Below, one piece after another: positions 1 to 8,864 of a stretch of DNA of 64,000 nt. How positions within the stretch are numbered: the first letter of the stretch is position 1; each line of letters begins with the position of its first letter. The stretch spans positions 181,241 to 245,240 of the forward strand of contig NZ_BPQS01000007.1 in the NCBI RefSeq assembly GCF_022179385.1. Reading direction: 5' to 3'. Made by a program: the position numbers and the translations under genes. Source of the DNA: Methylobacterium longum. Lineage in GTDB: Bacteria; Pseudomonadota; Alphaproteobacteria; Rhizobiales; Beijerinckiaceae. Under the pieces are notes generated by a model, which made no database searches, was not told the origin of the DNA, and saw nothing but the letters and a program-made list of their open reading frames with translations.

Positions 1-1
1 G

Positions 2-793
2 CTCGATCAGACCATCGCGGCGCGCCAGCAGGAGCTGTTCCAGGCCCATGCGGTGGCGCTGAAGGACTACCAGTCGGCGCAGAACGACGTGATCGCCGCC
101 CAGAGCGACCTGAAGACCGCCGAGGCCGCCCTCGACGCGGTGAAGAACCGCCTGCGGCTGCTGGGCAAGTCCGACGCCGAGATCGCCGCCTACGAGAAGA
201 AGGGCACGATGAGCCCGGAGACCCAGATCCGGGCACCGATCCCCGGCACGATCGTGCAGCGGAAGGTGGGCATCGGCCAGTATCTCTCGGCCTCCAGCGA
301 TCCAGTCTTCGTGATCGGCGACCTGTCCACGGTCTGGCTGGTCGCCAATGTCCGGGAGAGCGAGATTCCGAAGATCCGCATCGGCCAGGAGGTCGAGGCG
401 AAGGTGGCGGGCTTCGGCGCGCGGGTCTTCAAGGCGCGGGTGAACTACATGGCCGCCAGCCTCGACGCGGCCACGCGGCGGCTCGCCGTGCGCAGCGAGG
501 TCGACAACCCCGACCGGGTGCTGCGCCCCGAGATGTTCGCCACCTACACGATCGTCACCGGCAAGGGCGAGCCGGCCCCCAGCATTCCCGTGGCCGCCAT
601 CGTGTACGAGGGGGACCGCACCCATGTCTGGGTGGCCCGGCCGGACGGGGCCGTGGAGGCGCGCGACATCAAGCTCGGCCTGATCAACGGCGACAACGCC
701 CAGGTCACACAGGGGCTGCGCGCCGGCGAGCAGGTCGTCACCCGCGGCGCGCTGTTCATCGACCGGGCCGCCACCGGCGACAAGGCGTCCTGA
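2..793 (+). CDS. RND efflux periplasmic adaptor subunit, 5'-truncated
   Basis: Membrane-fusion (HlyD/CusB-type) adaptor that would link the inner-membrane RND pump encoded next to the outer membrane channel. The reading frame is open from base 2, so the N-terminus and its signal peptide or anchor lie outside the window; about 263 residues are visible. The first 50 or so residues are Ala/Gln/Lys-rich helix typical of the coiled-coil hairpin. They are followed by a lipoyl/barrel-sandwich half (QIRAPIPGTIVQRKVG) and a beta-barrel (GDLSTVWLVANV). It ends 16 bases before the permease start, so the two are surely cotranscribed. Family assignment is firm; the substrate cannot be read from this part. 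Confidence 0.9.
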   Translation, partial: LDQTIAARQQELFQAHAVALKDYQSAQNDVIAAQSDLKTAEAALDAVKNRLRLLGKSDAEIAAYEKKGTMSPETQIRAPIPGTIVQRKVGIGQYLSASSDPVFVIGDLSTVWLVANVRESEIPKIRIGQEVEAKVAGFGARVFKARVNYMAASLDAATRRLAVRSEVDNPDRVLRPEMFATYTIVTGKGEPAPSIPVAAIVYEGDRTHVWVARPDGAVEARDIKLGLINGDNAQVTQGLRAGEQVVTRGALFIDRAATGDKAS

Positions 794-809
794 GCGGGGA
801 TCCGGTCCG

Positions 810-3800
810 ATGAACGCCCTGATCGCCTTCTCGCTGCGCCAGCGCGTGCTGGTCGTGCTGCTGTTCGTGATGATGCTGGGCATCGGCTACGGCGCCTACA
901 CGCAGCTCAACATCGAGGCCTATCCCGATCCGGTTCCGCCGCTCGTCGACGTGATCACCCAGAACCCGGGCCAGTCGGCCGACGAGATCGAGCGCTACAT
1001 CACCATCCCGCTGGAAGTGGCGCTCGCCGGCATCCCCAACGCCCAGGTGGTGCGGACGATCTCGCTGTTCGGCCTCTCCGACGTGAAGGTCCAGTTCAAC
1101 TACGAGTACACGTACGAGCAGGCGCTGCAGCGGGTGCTCAACCGCCTGTCGCAGGCGCCGACGCTGCCCAACGGGGCGACGCCGCAGATCTCGCCGACGA
1201 GCCCGGTGGGCGAGATCATGCGCTACAAACTCGTCGGCCCGGCGGGCTACTCTCCGATGGACATGAAGACCCTGCAGGACTGGGTGCTGCAGCGCAGGTT
1301 CAAGGCGATCCCCGGCGTGGTCGATGTGACCGCCTTCGGCGGCAAGGCCAAGGAATACGAGGTGGCGGTCGACCTGAACCGCCTCCAGGCCCAGGGCCTG
1401 ACGCTCGTCCAGCTGACGACGGCGCTCAACAACGCCTCGATCAACGTCGGCGGGCAGACGCTCAATGTCGGCCAGCAATCGGCGGTGGTGCGCGGCATCG
1501 GCCTGATCCGCGACATGGACGACATCAGGGATACGATGATCAGCCTCGTCAACGGCACGCCGGTGCTGGTGCGGGACGTGGCCGAGGTGCGCGTGTCGAA
1601 CGCGCCGCGGCTCGGCATCGTGGGCCACGACGACGCGTCCGACATCGTCGAGGGCATCGTGCTGATGAGCCGCGGCGGCCAGAGCCTGCCGACCCTGCAG
1701 CGCGTCGAGGCCGAGATCGACAAGATCAACGCGTCCTCGATCCTGCCGCCCGACGTGAAGATCGAACGGATCTACGACCGGTCCGGCCTGATCCACACCA
1801 CGACCCACACCGTGATGCACAACCTCGTCTTCGGCGTGGTGCTGGTCTTCGTGGTGCAGTGGCTGTTCCTCGGCTCGCTCACCAGCGCGATCATCGTGGC
1901 GGCCACGATCCCGTTCGCCCTGGGCTTCGCGATCCTGATCCTCGTCGTGCGCGGGGATTCGGCGAACCTGCTGTCGCTCGGCGCCATCGATTTCGGCCTG
2001 ATCGTCGACGCCACCGTGATCATGGTCGAGAACGTGTTCCGGCACATCGCCGAACCCGACCACGTGAAGGGCGAGGCGCCTCCCGCCGGCCTGACCGGCC
2101 GGCTCGGCACCATCGCGGTGGCCGGGCGCGAGGTGAACCGGGCGATCTTCTTCTCGGCCACGATCATCATCGTCGGCTTCCTGCCACTGTTCACGATGAC
2201 GGGCGTCGAGGGCCACATCTTCGGGCCGATGGCCAAGACCTACGCGTACGCCCTTCTGGGCGGGCTGCTGGCGACCTTCACGGTGTCGCCCGCCCTCTCC
2301 GCGCTGATCCTGCCCAGGAAACTGGAGGAGCGCGACACGCTGATCGTGCGGCTCCTGCGCTTCGGCCACAAGCGCATCCTGGCCTTCGGACTGCGCAACC
2401 GCATCCTGTCGCTCGCGGTGATGCTGGCGATCCTGCTGGCCTCGGGTCTCGTGGCGCGCAATCTCGGCCTGGAGTTCCTGCCGCGCCTCGAGGAGGGCAA
2501 CCTGTACGTGCGCGGCACGATGCCGGCCTCGATCTCGCTGGAGGCCGGCAACGCCTACGTCCAGCGCATGCGCAAGATTTTCCAGGAGGTCCCCGAGGTC
2601 GTCACCGTGCTGTCGCACCAGGGCCGGCCGAACGACGGCACCGACGCCACCGGCTTCTTCAACGTCGAGCTCCTGGCGCCGCTCAAGCCTATCGACCAGT
2701 GGCGGAAGGGGCTCGACAAGGAGACCCTGATCCAGACCCTGAGCAAACAACTAGGAGACGAATTTCCAGGCATCGAGTTCAACTTCTCGCAGTATATCGA
2801 GGACAACGTCCAGGAAGCGGCCTCGGGCGTGAAGGGCGAGAACTCGGTGAAGGTCTACGGCAACGACCTCGCTCAGCTCACCAAGACCGCCAACGCCGTC
2901 AAGGCGGCGCTCGGCACCGTCCAGGGCGTCACCGACCTGTCCGTGTTCGAGTCGCTGGGCCAGCCGACGGTGCGGATCGACGTCGACCGTCACAAGGCCG
3001 CCCGCTACGGCCTGTCGATCGGCGACGTGAACACCACGATCCAGGCGGCGATCGGCGGCCAGACCGCGGGCGACCTCTACGAGTACGGCTCCGACCGGCA
3101 CTTCCCCATGCGGGTGCGCCTCGCCAAGGAGTACCGCTCGTCGCTCGCCGGCATCCGCAACATCGCGGTCGGCGCGCAGAACCCCAACGGCGGCGTCATC
3201 CAGGTGCCGCTCTCCGAGATCGCCGACGTGGACCTCGTCTCGGGCGCCTCGTTCATCTACCGCGAGGATCAGGAGCGCTACATCCCGGTGAAGTTCTCGG
3301 TGCGCGGCCGGGACCTCGGCAGCGCCGTGATCGAGGCGCAGCGCAAGGTCGCCGACGCGGTGGACCTGCCGCCGGGCTACCGGCTGGAATGGGTCGGGCA
3401 GTTCACCAACCTGAAGGAGGCGGCGGCCCGCCTGAGCCTCGTGGTGCCGCTGACGCTGCTGCTGATCGCGCTGCTCCTCTACATCAACTTCTCGTCGGTG
3501 GCCGACATGCTGCTGACCCTGTCGGTGATCCCGATGGCGATGATCGGCGGCATCTTCGCCCTGTTCCTGACCGGGACGCCGTTCTCGATCTCGGCGGCGA
3601 TCGGCTTCATCGCGCTGTTCGGCATCTCGACCATGGAGGGCGTGATCCTGCTCGCCTACTACAACCAGCTCCTCGACGAGGGCTGGAAGCGGCAGGAGGC
3701 GGTCTGGCAGGCGGCCGTGGTGCGGATGCGCCCGGTGATGATGACCTGCGTGGCCGCCTGCGTCGGCCTGCTGCCGGCGGCGGTCTCCACCGGCATCGGC

Positions 3801-3959
3801 TCGCAGGTGCAGAAACCCCTGGCGCTCGTGGTGGTGGGCGGCATCATCCTGGCACCGAACCTGATCCTCGTGATCGTGCCGGTGCTGATCGCCCTTTTCT
3901 CCCGCCGCCAGCCGAATCCGGATGCCCGGGCGCGGACCGAGCACCGGGCCGCCGCGTGA
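810..3959 (+). CDS. RND efflux permease, heavy-metal (CzcA/CusA-like) type
   Basis: Inner-membrane proton-driven RND pump of 1049 residues, the normal family length. It has TM1 at residues 10-30, two large periplasmic loops, and two blocks of six TM helices (about 335-540 and 870-1030). The TM4 segment reads AIDFGLIVDATVIMVEN, with D394, D400 and E407 in the pattern characteristic of heavy-metal (HME) RND pumps rather than of drug (HAE1) pumps. The N-terminal stretch around residues 35-75 (AYPDPVPPLVDVITQNPGQS) is also HME-like. The exact metal or other substrate is not inferable. The ATG follows the adaptor stop by 16 bases, and the outer membrane channel gene follows 134 bases downstream, completing a three-gene efflux operon. 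Confidence 0.92.
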   Translation: MNALIAFSLRQRVLVVLLFVMMLGIGYGAYTQLNIEAYPDPVPPLVDVITQNPGQSADEIERYITIPLEVALAGIPNAQVVRTISLFGLSDVKVQFNYEYTYEQALQRVLNRLSQAPTLPNGATPQISPTSPVGEIMRYKLVGPAGYSPMDMKTLQDWVLQRRFKAIPGVVDVTAFGGKAKEYEVAVDLNRLQAQGLTLVQLTTALNNASINVGGQTLNVGQQSAVVRGIGLIRDMDDIRDTMISLVNGTPVLVRDVAEVRVSNAPRLGIVGHDDASDIVEGIVLMSRGGQSLPTLQRVEAEIDKINASSILPPDVKIERIYDRSGLIHTTTHTVMHNLVFGVVLVFVVQWLFLGSLTSAIIVAATIPFALGFAILILVVRGDSANLLSLGAIDFGLIVDATVIMVENVFRHIAEPDHVKGEAPPAGLTGRLGTIAVAGREVNRAIFFSATIIIVGFLPLFTMTGVEGHIFGPMAKTYAYALLGGLLATFTVSPALSALILPRKLEERDTLIVRLLRFGHKRILAFGLRNRILSLAVMLAILLASGLVARNLGLEFLPRLEEGNLYVRGTMPASISLEAGNAYVQRMRKIFQEVPEVVTVLSHQGRPNDGTDATGFFNVELLAPLKPIDQWRKGLDKETLIQTLSKQLGDEFPGIEFNFSQYIEDNVQEAASGVKGENSVKVYGNDLAQLTKTANAVKAALGTVQGVTDLSVFESLGQPTVRIDVDRHKAARYGLSIGDVNTTIQAAIGGQTAGDLYEYGSDRHFPMRVRLAKEYRSSLAGIRNIAVGAQNPNGGVIQVPLSEIADVDLVSGASFIYREDQERYIPVKFSVRGRDLGSAVIEAQRKVADAVDLPPGYRLEWVGQFTNLKEAAARLSLVVPLTLLLIALLLYINFSSVADMLLTLSVIPMAMIGGIFALFLTGTPFSISAAIGFIALFGISTMEGVILLAYYNQLLDEGWKRQEAVWQAAVVRMRPVMMTCVAACVGLLPAAVSTGIGSQVQKPLALVVVGGIILAPNLILVIVPVLIALFSRRQPNPDARARTEHRAAA

Positions 3960-4093
3960 GCCGGTTCCGGATGGGCAGGCGGCGCGTTGCAGGGGGGCCA
4001 CAACGTCCCGGTCGCGCGCGTGGCCCGGCGGCGGCCGCATTGACTCGGACGCGCCCCGCGCCGCTCTACCGGGGTGGGGTTTTCGGGGGCGGG

Positions 4094-5629
4094 ATGGTGA
4101 GCTTTGCGCCGAGCCGGTGCGGACGGGCGGCCGCTTTGCTGGCCGCATCCCTGTGCCTGTCGGCCTGCGCGGTCGGCCCGAACTTCGTGCCGCCCGAGGC
4201 GCCTCCGGTCGGTCGCTACACCCGGGAGCCCCTGCAGAATCCGTCCGCGGCCGACAACATCCGCACCCGCCAGGGCGGCTCGGCGGACCAGAGCTTCGTC
4301 TCCGGCGCCGACATTCCCGGCCGGTGGTGGACCCTGTTCCACTCGAAGGCGCTGAACCGCATCGTCGAGCAGGCCCTGGCCAACAACCCGACTCTGGAGG
4401 CCGCGCAGGCCTCGCTGCGGGTGGCGCAGCAGAATACCCTCGCCCAGAAGGGCACGCTCTACCCGAGCCTCACCGCGACGCCGCAGATCCAGGGCGCCCT
4501 GGCGCCCGGCCTCGACCTGCAATCGCCGCTCAACAACCAGACCCAGTATCTCTACAGCCTGTCCACGCCGCAGGCGGTGGTCTCCTACAATCCGGATGTG
4601 TTCGGCGGGAACCGCCGCCAGATCGAGTCGCTGGAGGCCGCCACCCAGAACCAGCGCTTCCAGCTGGAGGCGGCCTACCTCAGCCTCACCGCCAACGTCG
4701 TGGCCGCCGCCATCCAGGAGGCGGCCCTCCGGGCGCAGATCGACGCGACCCGCAAGGTGATCCAGGCGCAGACCGAGGTGCTGCAGCTCTACAACAAGCA
4801 GCTCTCGCTCGGGCAGATCGCGGGCGCCGACGTGGTGCAGCAGCAGGCCGCCCTGGCGCTGTCGCAGCAATTGCTGCCGCCGCTGGAGAAGGCGCTGGCC
4901 CAGCAGCGCAACCTGCTGACCGCGCTCGCCGGTCGGCTGCCCTCCGACGAGATTCCCGAGACCTTCGACCTGTCCGCCCTGCGGCTGCCGACCAAGCTTC
5001 CGGTGAGCCTGCCGTCGCGGCTCGTGCAGCAGCGGCCCGACGTGAAGGCCGCCGAAGCCCTGGTCCAGGAGGCGAGCGCCAATGTCGGCGTCGCCGTGGC
5101 CAACCGCCTGCCGCAGTTCAGCCTGACCGCCACGGGCGGATCCAGCGCGACGCGGATCGCGCAGGTGGCCGCACCGGGGGCCGCGTTCTTCACGATCATC
5201 GGGCAGGCGACGGCGCCGATCTTCGATGCCGGCACCCTGTTCCGGCGCCAGCGCGCCTCCGAGGAATCGCTGACGCTGGCGCAGGCGCAGTACAAGGCGA
5301 CCGTCATCACCGCCTTCCAGAACGTGGCCGACGCCCTGCGGGCGCTCCAGGCCGACGCCAGGGCGGTGGCCGCCGCCGACGCCGCGGTGAGCGCGACGAA
5401 CCAGAGCCTCGGCCTGATCCGCAAGCAATACACGGCGGGCGCGGTCACCTCCTCGCAGGTTCTGATCGCCCAGCAGGGCTACCTCTCCGCGCTGGTGACC
5501 TCGGCGGGCGCGCGCGCCACCCAGTACGCCGACACCGCGGCCCTGTTCGTGGCCCTGGGCGGCGGCTGGTGGAACCGCGCCGACGTGGCGCCGCCCCCGC
5601 CCGAGACGGATCCGCTGAAGTTCCTGTGA
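4094..5629 (+). CDS. Outer membrane efflux lipoprotein (NodT/OprM family)
   Basis: TolC-like outer membrane channel of 511 residues for the RND system encoded just upstream. The chosen ATG gives a short basic segment, a hydrophobic stretch and a lipobox LSAC, with Cys at about residue 26, so the mature protein should be a lipoprotein. The following residues AVGPNFVPPEAP are typical of NodT-family channels. Two repeated outer-membrane-efflux halves are visible (about 90-290 and 310-495), rich in Gln/Ala coiled-coil helix. The open frame extends far upstream in shadow of the permease, but the lipobox fixes the start here (a GTG one codon later is an alternative). Confidence 0.9.
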   Translation: MVSFAPSRCGRAAALLAASLCLSACAVGPNFVPPEAPPVGRYTREPLQNPSAADNIRTRQGGSADQSFVSGADIPGRWWTLFHSKALNRIVEQALANNPTLEAAQASLRVAQQNTLAQKGTLYPSLTATPQIQGALAPGLDLQSPLNNQTQYLYSLSTPQAVVSYNPDVFGGNRRQIESLEAATQNQRFQLEAAYLSLTANVVAAAIQEAALRAQIDATRKVIQAQTEVLQLYNKQLSLGQIAGADVVQQQAALALSQQLLPPLEKALAQQRNLLTALAGRLPSDEIPETFDLSALRLPTKLPVSLPSRLVQQRPDVKAAEALVQEASANVGVAVANRLPQFSLTATGGSSATRIAQVAAPGAAFFTIIGQATAPIFDAGTLFRRQRASEESLTLAQAQYKATVITAFQNVADALRALQADARAVAAADAAVSATNQSLGLIRKQYTAGAVTSSQVLIAQQGYLSALVTSAGARATQYADTAALFVALGGGWWNRADVAPPPPETDPLKFL

Positions 5630-5645
5630 CGGGCCCCCGGCCGCG

Positions 5646-6437
5646 TCAGGTGTACATCGCGATGGCGTCCTGCAGCATCTGGTCGGTGGTGCTCATGACC
5701 TTGGTGTTGGCCGTGTAGGCCTGCTGGGTCTCGATCATCTTCGAGAACTGGTCGGAGATGCCGGCGTTCGATTGCTCCACCGAGCCGGGCGTGAGGGTCG
5801 CGCCGTTGAGGCCGTAGCTCGGCGTGCCGGACCGGCCATTGGCCACGTAGGTCCCGCCGTCGAGGGAGGTCAGATTGTCCTGCAGGCCGAACTGCGCGAG
5901 CGTCAGCGACCCCAGCGCCACGGGGCTGCCATCCGCGGCGGTGCCCGTGAGGGTGCCGGCCGGCGAGACCGCGAGACTCGACAGGGTGTTGGCGCCGGTC
6001 GGGACTTGGACCGGGGTCGTCGCCGAGGGTCCGGCGAACAGGTAGTAGCCCGCGCCGTTGGTGAGATAGCCGCTGGCATCGGGCGCGAAGTCGCCGCGCC
6101 GCGTGTAGCCGGTCTCGCCGGTGAAATCCGGGCTGTCGGTCGTCCCGTTGTTCTCTCGGACGATGAAGTAGCCGTTGCCCGAGATGGCGAGGTTGGTCGA
6201 CACGCCGGTCGACTGCACCGTGCCCTGGATGTTGAGGGTGTTGCGCGTGCTCGAGCCCACGCCGCCCGCCGGCTGCGTGCCGCCCTCGGTTTGGGCCAGC
6301 AGGTCGGCGAAGTGCGTCTCCGTGGTCTTGAACCCCGCCGTCTGGGTGTTGGCGATGTTCCCGGAGATGTTGTTCAGGGCGAGCGACTGCGCCGAGGCGC
6401 CGGAAATCGAGTTCGAGAGCGCGGCGAACAGGCCCAT
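5646..6437 (-). CDS. Flagellar hook/basal-body rod-family protein (FlgE-like)
   Basis: Axial flagellar protein of 263 residues, shorter than a classical FlgE. The N-terminal rod-family signature is present (NNISGNIANTQTAGFKTTET), followed by a glycine-rich middle domain. The C-terminal heptad region (GISDQFSKMIETQQAYTANT) is the part that forms the axial coiled coil. The ATG at 6437 was chosen over an upstream in-frame ATG because an AGGGAG ribosome site precedes it and the family start MGLFAALSNSISG fits. No other flagellar gene is visible; it stands alone between an efflux operon and a repair cluster, convergent with the efflux genes. It could equally be named FlgF/FlgG-like. Confidence 0.85.
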   Translation of the reverse strand: MGLFAALSNSISGASAQSLALNNISGNIANTQTAGFKTTETHFADLLAQTEGGTQPAGGVGSSTRNTLNIQGTVQSTGVSTNLAISGNGYFIVRENNGTTDSPDFTGETGYTRRGDFAPDASGYLTNGAGYYLFAGPSATTPVQVPTGANTLSSLAVSPAGTLTGTAADGSPVALGSLTLAQFGLQDNLTSLDGGTYVANGRSGTPSYGLNGATLTPGSVEQSNAGISDQFSKMIETQQAYTANTKVMSTTDQMLQDAIAMYT

Positions 6438-6681
6438 CGGGGATCTCCCTTCGCGGGATCGGGACAGACCGATCCGACGGGGGATCATAAGCGCGCCCTA
6501 TGGTTAACCGGCGGTGTGTGACGGCATGTTGCCGATCCGGCGCCCGGGTCCAGGTCCGCGGCGTGACGCACGCGCCGTCGTGGCGAGCGGAGCGGCGCGA
6601 TCCCGCGGCGCCATGTCGGCCGGTGTCGTGCGGCCCGGGATCGCTTCGCCGCGCCCGCGATGACGGGGACGAGGGGGAGCC

Positions 6682-7149
6682 TCACGCCCCGATCACGCTC
6701 AGCACGATCTCCCGCCGGTGCGGCCGGTCGCGGTGCTCGATCAGGTAGATCCCCTGCCACGTGCCGAGGGCCAGGCGCCCGTCGATCAGAGGGACGGTCA
6801 GGGCCGAATCGGTGATCAGGGTGCGGATATGCGCCGGCATGTCGTCCGGCCCCTCGGCACCGTGGACGTAGCCGGCATGCCGCGGCGCGAAGCCGTCCAG
6901 AGCGGCCATCAGGTCGGTCTGGACGTCGGGGTCGGCATTCTCCTGGATGGTGAGCGAGGCCGAGGTGTGCCGGCAGAACACCGTCACCAGCCCGTCCCGG
7001 ACGCCGCTGCCGCGCACGAACGCCACCACGGCGGCGGTGAAATCCGTGAAGCCCGGCCCCGCGGTCGCGATGGTCAGCCGCCCGCTGGCGTGCCGCTCCA
7101 CCGGACCTGCGGCCATCGTCTCCACCGGACCGATCTTGCCCTGCTTCAT
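6682..7149 (-). CDS. YjbQ (UPF0047) family protein
   Basis: 155-residue protein of the YjbQ/UPF0047 family, annotated elsewhere as secondary thiamine-phosphate synthase; the physiological reaction is not well settled. Hallmarks are all present: HTSASLTIQENADPDV, HGAEGPDDMPAH and LGTWQGIYLIEHRDRPHRR, with the conserved His/Glu residues that bind metal or ligand. Its ATG overlaps the TGA of the DNA ligase gene (ATGA), so translation is probably coupled to the ligase. The N-terminal 15-20 residues before the conserved core look like an extension. Function in this repair-gene context is unknown. Confidence 0.88.
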   Translation of the reverse strand: MKQGKIGPVETMAAGPVERHASGRLTIATAGPGFTDFTAAVVAFVRGSGVRDGLVTVFCRHTSASLTIQENADPDVQTDLMAALDGFAPRHAGYVHGAEGPDDMPAHIRTLITDSALTVPLIDGRLALGTWQGIYLIEHRDRPHRREIVLSVIGA

Positions 7150-8864
7150 GCGGAGGTCTCCATCAGGGTCGCCCCCGGAGCGATCTCCCGTTCGCCCCGG
7201 GCCAGGATCCGCTCCAGCACGTCGATCCGGTCGGCCTCCGCGGGCGGCTTGTCCCAGCGGATGCGGCTGACCCGCGGGAAGCGCATCGCCACCCCCGATT
7301 TGTGCCGGGTCGAGCGCTGCACGCCCTCGAAGGCGATCTCGAGGACGAGACCCGCCTCGCGGCCGTGGGCGACCTCGCGCACGGGGCCGAAGCGCTTGGT
7401 GGTGTTGTTGCGGACGTAGCGGTCGAGCTTGGCGAGTTCCGCGTCGGTGAAGCCGTGATAGGCCTTGCCCACCGGCACCAGCTCGTCGCCGCCTTCGGGG
7501 GCCGCCCGCCAGACCCCGAACGTGTAGTCCGAGTAGAAGGACGAGCGCTTCCCGTGCCCGCGCTGGGCGTACATCATCACGGCGTCGACGATGTGGGGCT
7601 CGCGCTTCCACTTCCACCACGGTCCCTTGGGACGGCCCGGCAGGTAGGGGCTGTTCAGGCGCTTGAGCATGACGCCCTCGATGGCGTCGGCGTCCTCGCC
7701 GGCGCCGACCGAGGCCGGGTCCGCGCGGGCGGCCGCCAGCGCCTCCCAATCGGCGAAGGGCACGAGCGGCGAGATGTCGATCCGCGCGTGGTCGAGGCGG
7801 GTCACCAGCGCCTCCAGCTTCTCCCGTCGGACCGCGAAGGGCTCGGCCCTCAGGTCGTCGCCCGCGAGGGTCAGGAGGTCGTAGGCACGGACATGGGCGG
7901 GGAACTCCTCCAGGAGCTTAGCCGTCACCGCCTTCCGGTTCAGGCGCTGCTGGAGCACGTTGAAGCTCTGCACGCGGCGCTCGCGCAGGATCAGCAGCTC
8001 GCCGTCCAGCGACCCCGTGAAGGTGATGGCCTCGGCGAGATCCGGGAACGCCCCGGTGATGTCCTCGCCGGTGCGGGAATAGACCTTTCCGACCTGCTGG
8101 CCGGCCTTGTCGCGCCCGCCGACGAGCTGGACGCGGATGCCGTCCCACTTCCACTCGGCCGAGAAGGCGTCCGGCTCCAGCTTCTCGAGGTCGGCCTCCT
8201 CCTCGATCGGGTGGGACAGCATCGGCGGGCGAAACGGGGCGGGGTTCAGGGTCTCGGGCCGCGCGGCCCGGCCCTCGACCCAGGCGAACAGGGTCTCGAA
8301 CGGCGGCGTCAGCCCGTGCCAGACCTCCTCGACGGCGTCGGCGTCGTGGTCGCCCAGTGCGCCCACCGCCGTCTTGGCGAGCCGGGCCGAGACGCCGACC
8401 CGCAGGTTGCCGGTGACGAGCTTCAGCAGCGCCCAGCGCCCGGTCTCGTCGAGGGCGTCGAGCCACTCGGCGAGGTGCCGGGGCAGTTCGCGCTTGGGGA
8501 TGGTCGCCAGCGTCCCGACGACCTCCGCCAGGGTCGGGACCTGCGGCGGCGGGTTGTTGTGGCCGGGGCCCGGCTCCCGCGGCGCCTCCGCCGGTCCCGG
8601 CCAGATCAGCGCCGTGGTCTCCGCGAGATCCCCGACGTAGTTGTGCGAGAGCCGGAACAGCACCGGGTCGATCCGCTCCTCCACCAGCCCCCGGATCAGG
8701 GCCGGCTTGGCCTCGCGAAAGCTCAGTGTGCCGGTCATGGCGCCCAGCGCGTAGCCGCGCTCCGGGTCGGGCGTGCGGGAAAAGTAATCCTGCAGCATCC
8801 GCAGCTTGGCGTTGCGGCGCGGCTCATAGGCGAGGCGGTCGAGCAGATGGGCGAAATCGTTCAT
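7146..8864 (-). CDS. ATP-dependent DNA ligase (ligase-exonuclease cluster type)
   Basis: 572-residue ATP-dependent DNA ligase of the family encoded with a dedicated MBL-fold exonuclease (sometimes called the cisplatin damage response ligase). It has an alpha-helical N-terminal DNA-binding domain (1-205), then the nucleotidyltransferase domain with motif I EWKWDGIR (adenylated Lys239) and motif IV-V residues (EGVMLKR, WWKWKRE), and a C-terminal OB fold. Residues about 89-111 are a Pro/Gly-rich insertion between the helical sub-domains. The start ATG overlaps the stop of the exonuclease gene, and its own stop overlaps the start of the yjbQ-like gene, giving a tight three-gene unit. It probably acts in DNA repair; the pathway is inferred from family context. 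Confidence 0.93.
   Translation of the reverse strand: MNDFAHLLDRLAYEPRRNAKLRMLQDYFSRTPDPERGYALGAMTGTLSFREAKPALIRGLVEERIDPVLFRLSHNYVGDLAETTALIWPGPAEAPREPGPGHNNPPPQVPTLAEVVGTLATIPKRELPRHLAEWLDALDETGRWALLKLVTGNLRVGVSARLAKTAVGALGDHDADAVEEVWHGLTPPFETLFAWVEGRAARPETLNPAPFRPPMLSHPIEEEADLEKLEPDAFSAEWKWDGIRVQLVGGRDKAGQQVGKVYSRTGEDITGAFPDLAEAITFTGSLDGELLILRERRVQSFNVLQQRLNRKAVTAKLLEEFPAHVRAYDLLTLAGDDLRAEPFAVRREKLEALVTRLDHARIDISPLVPFADWEALAAARADPASVGAGEDADAIEGVMLKRLNSPYLPGRPKGPWWKWKREPHIVDAVMMYAQRGHGKRSSFYSDYTFGVWRAAPEGGDELVPVGKAYHGFTDAELAKLDRYVRNNTTKRFGPVREVAHGREAGLVLEIAFEGVQRSTRHKSGVAMRFPRVSRIRWDKPPAEADRIDVLERILARGEREIAPGATLMETSA

Noticed and set aside
756..2750. Long minus-strand ORF rich in His, Asp, Arg opposite the RND permease
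   Set aside because: It is the antisense shadow of a strongly conserved permease; its composition (HRR, DHH, QGQ runs) is typical of reversed high-GC codons.
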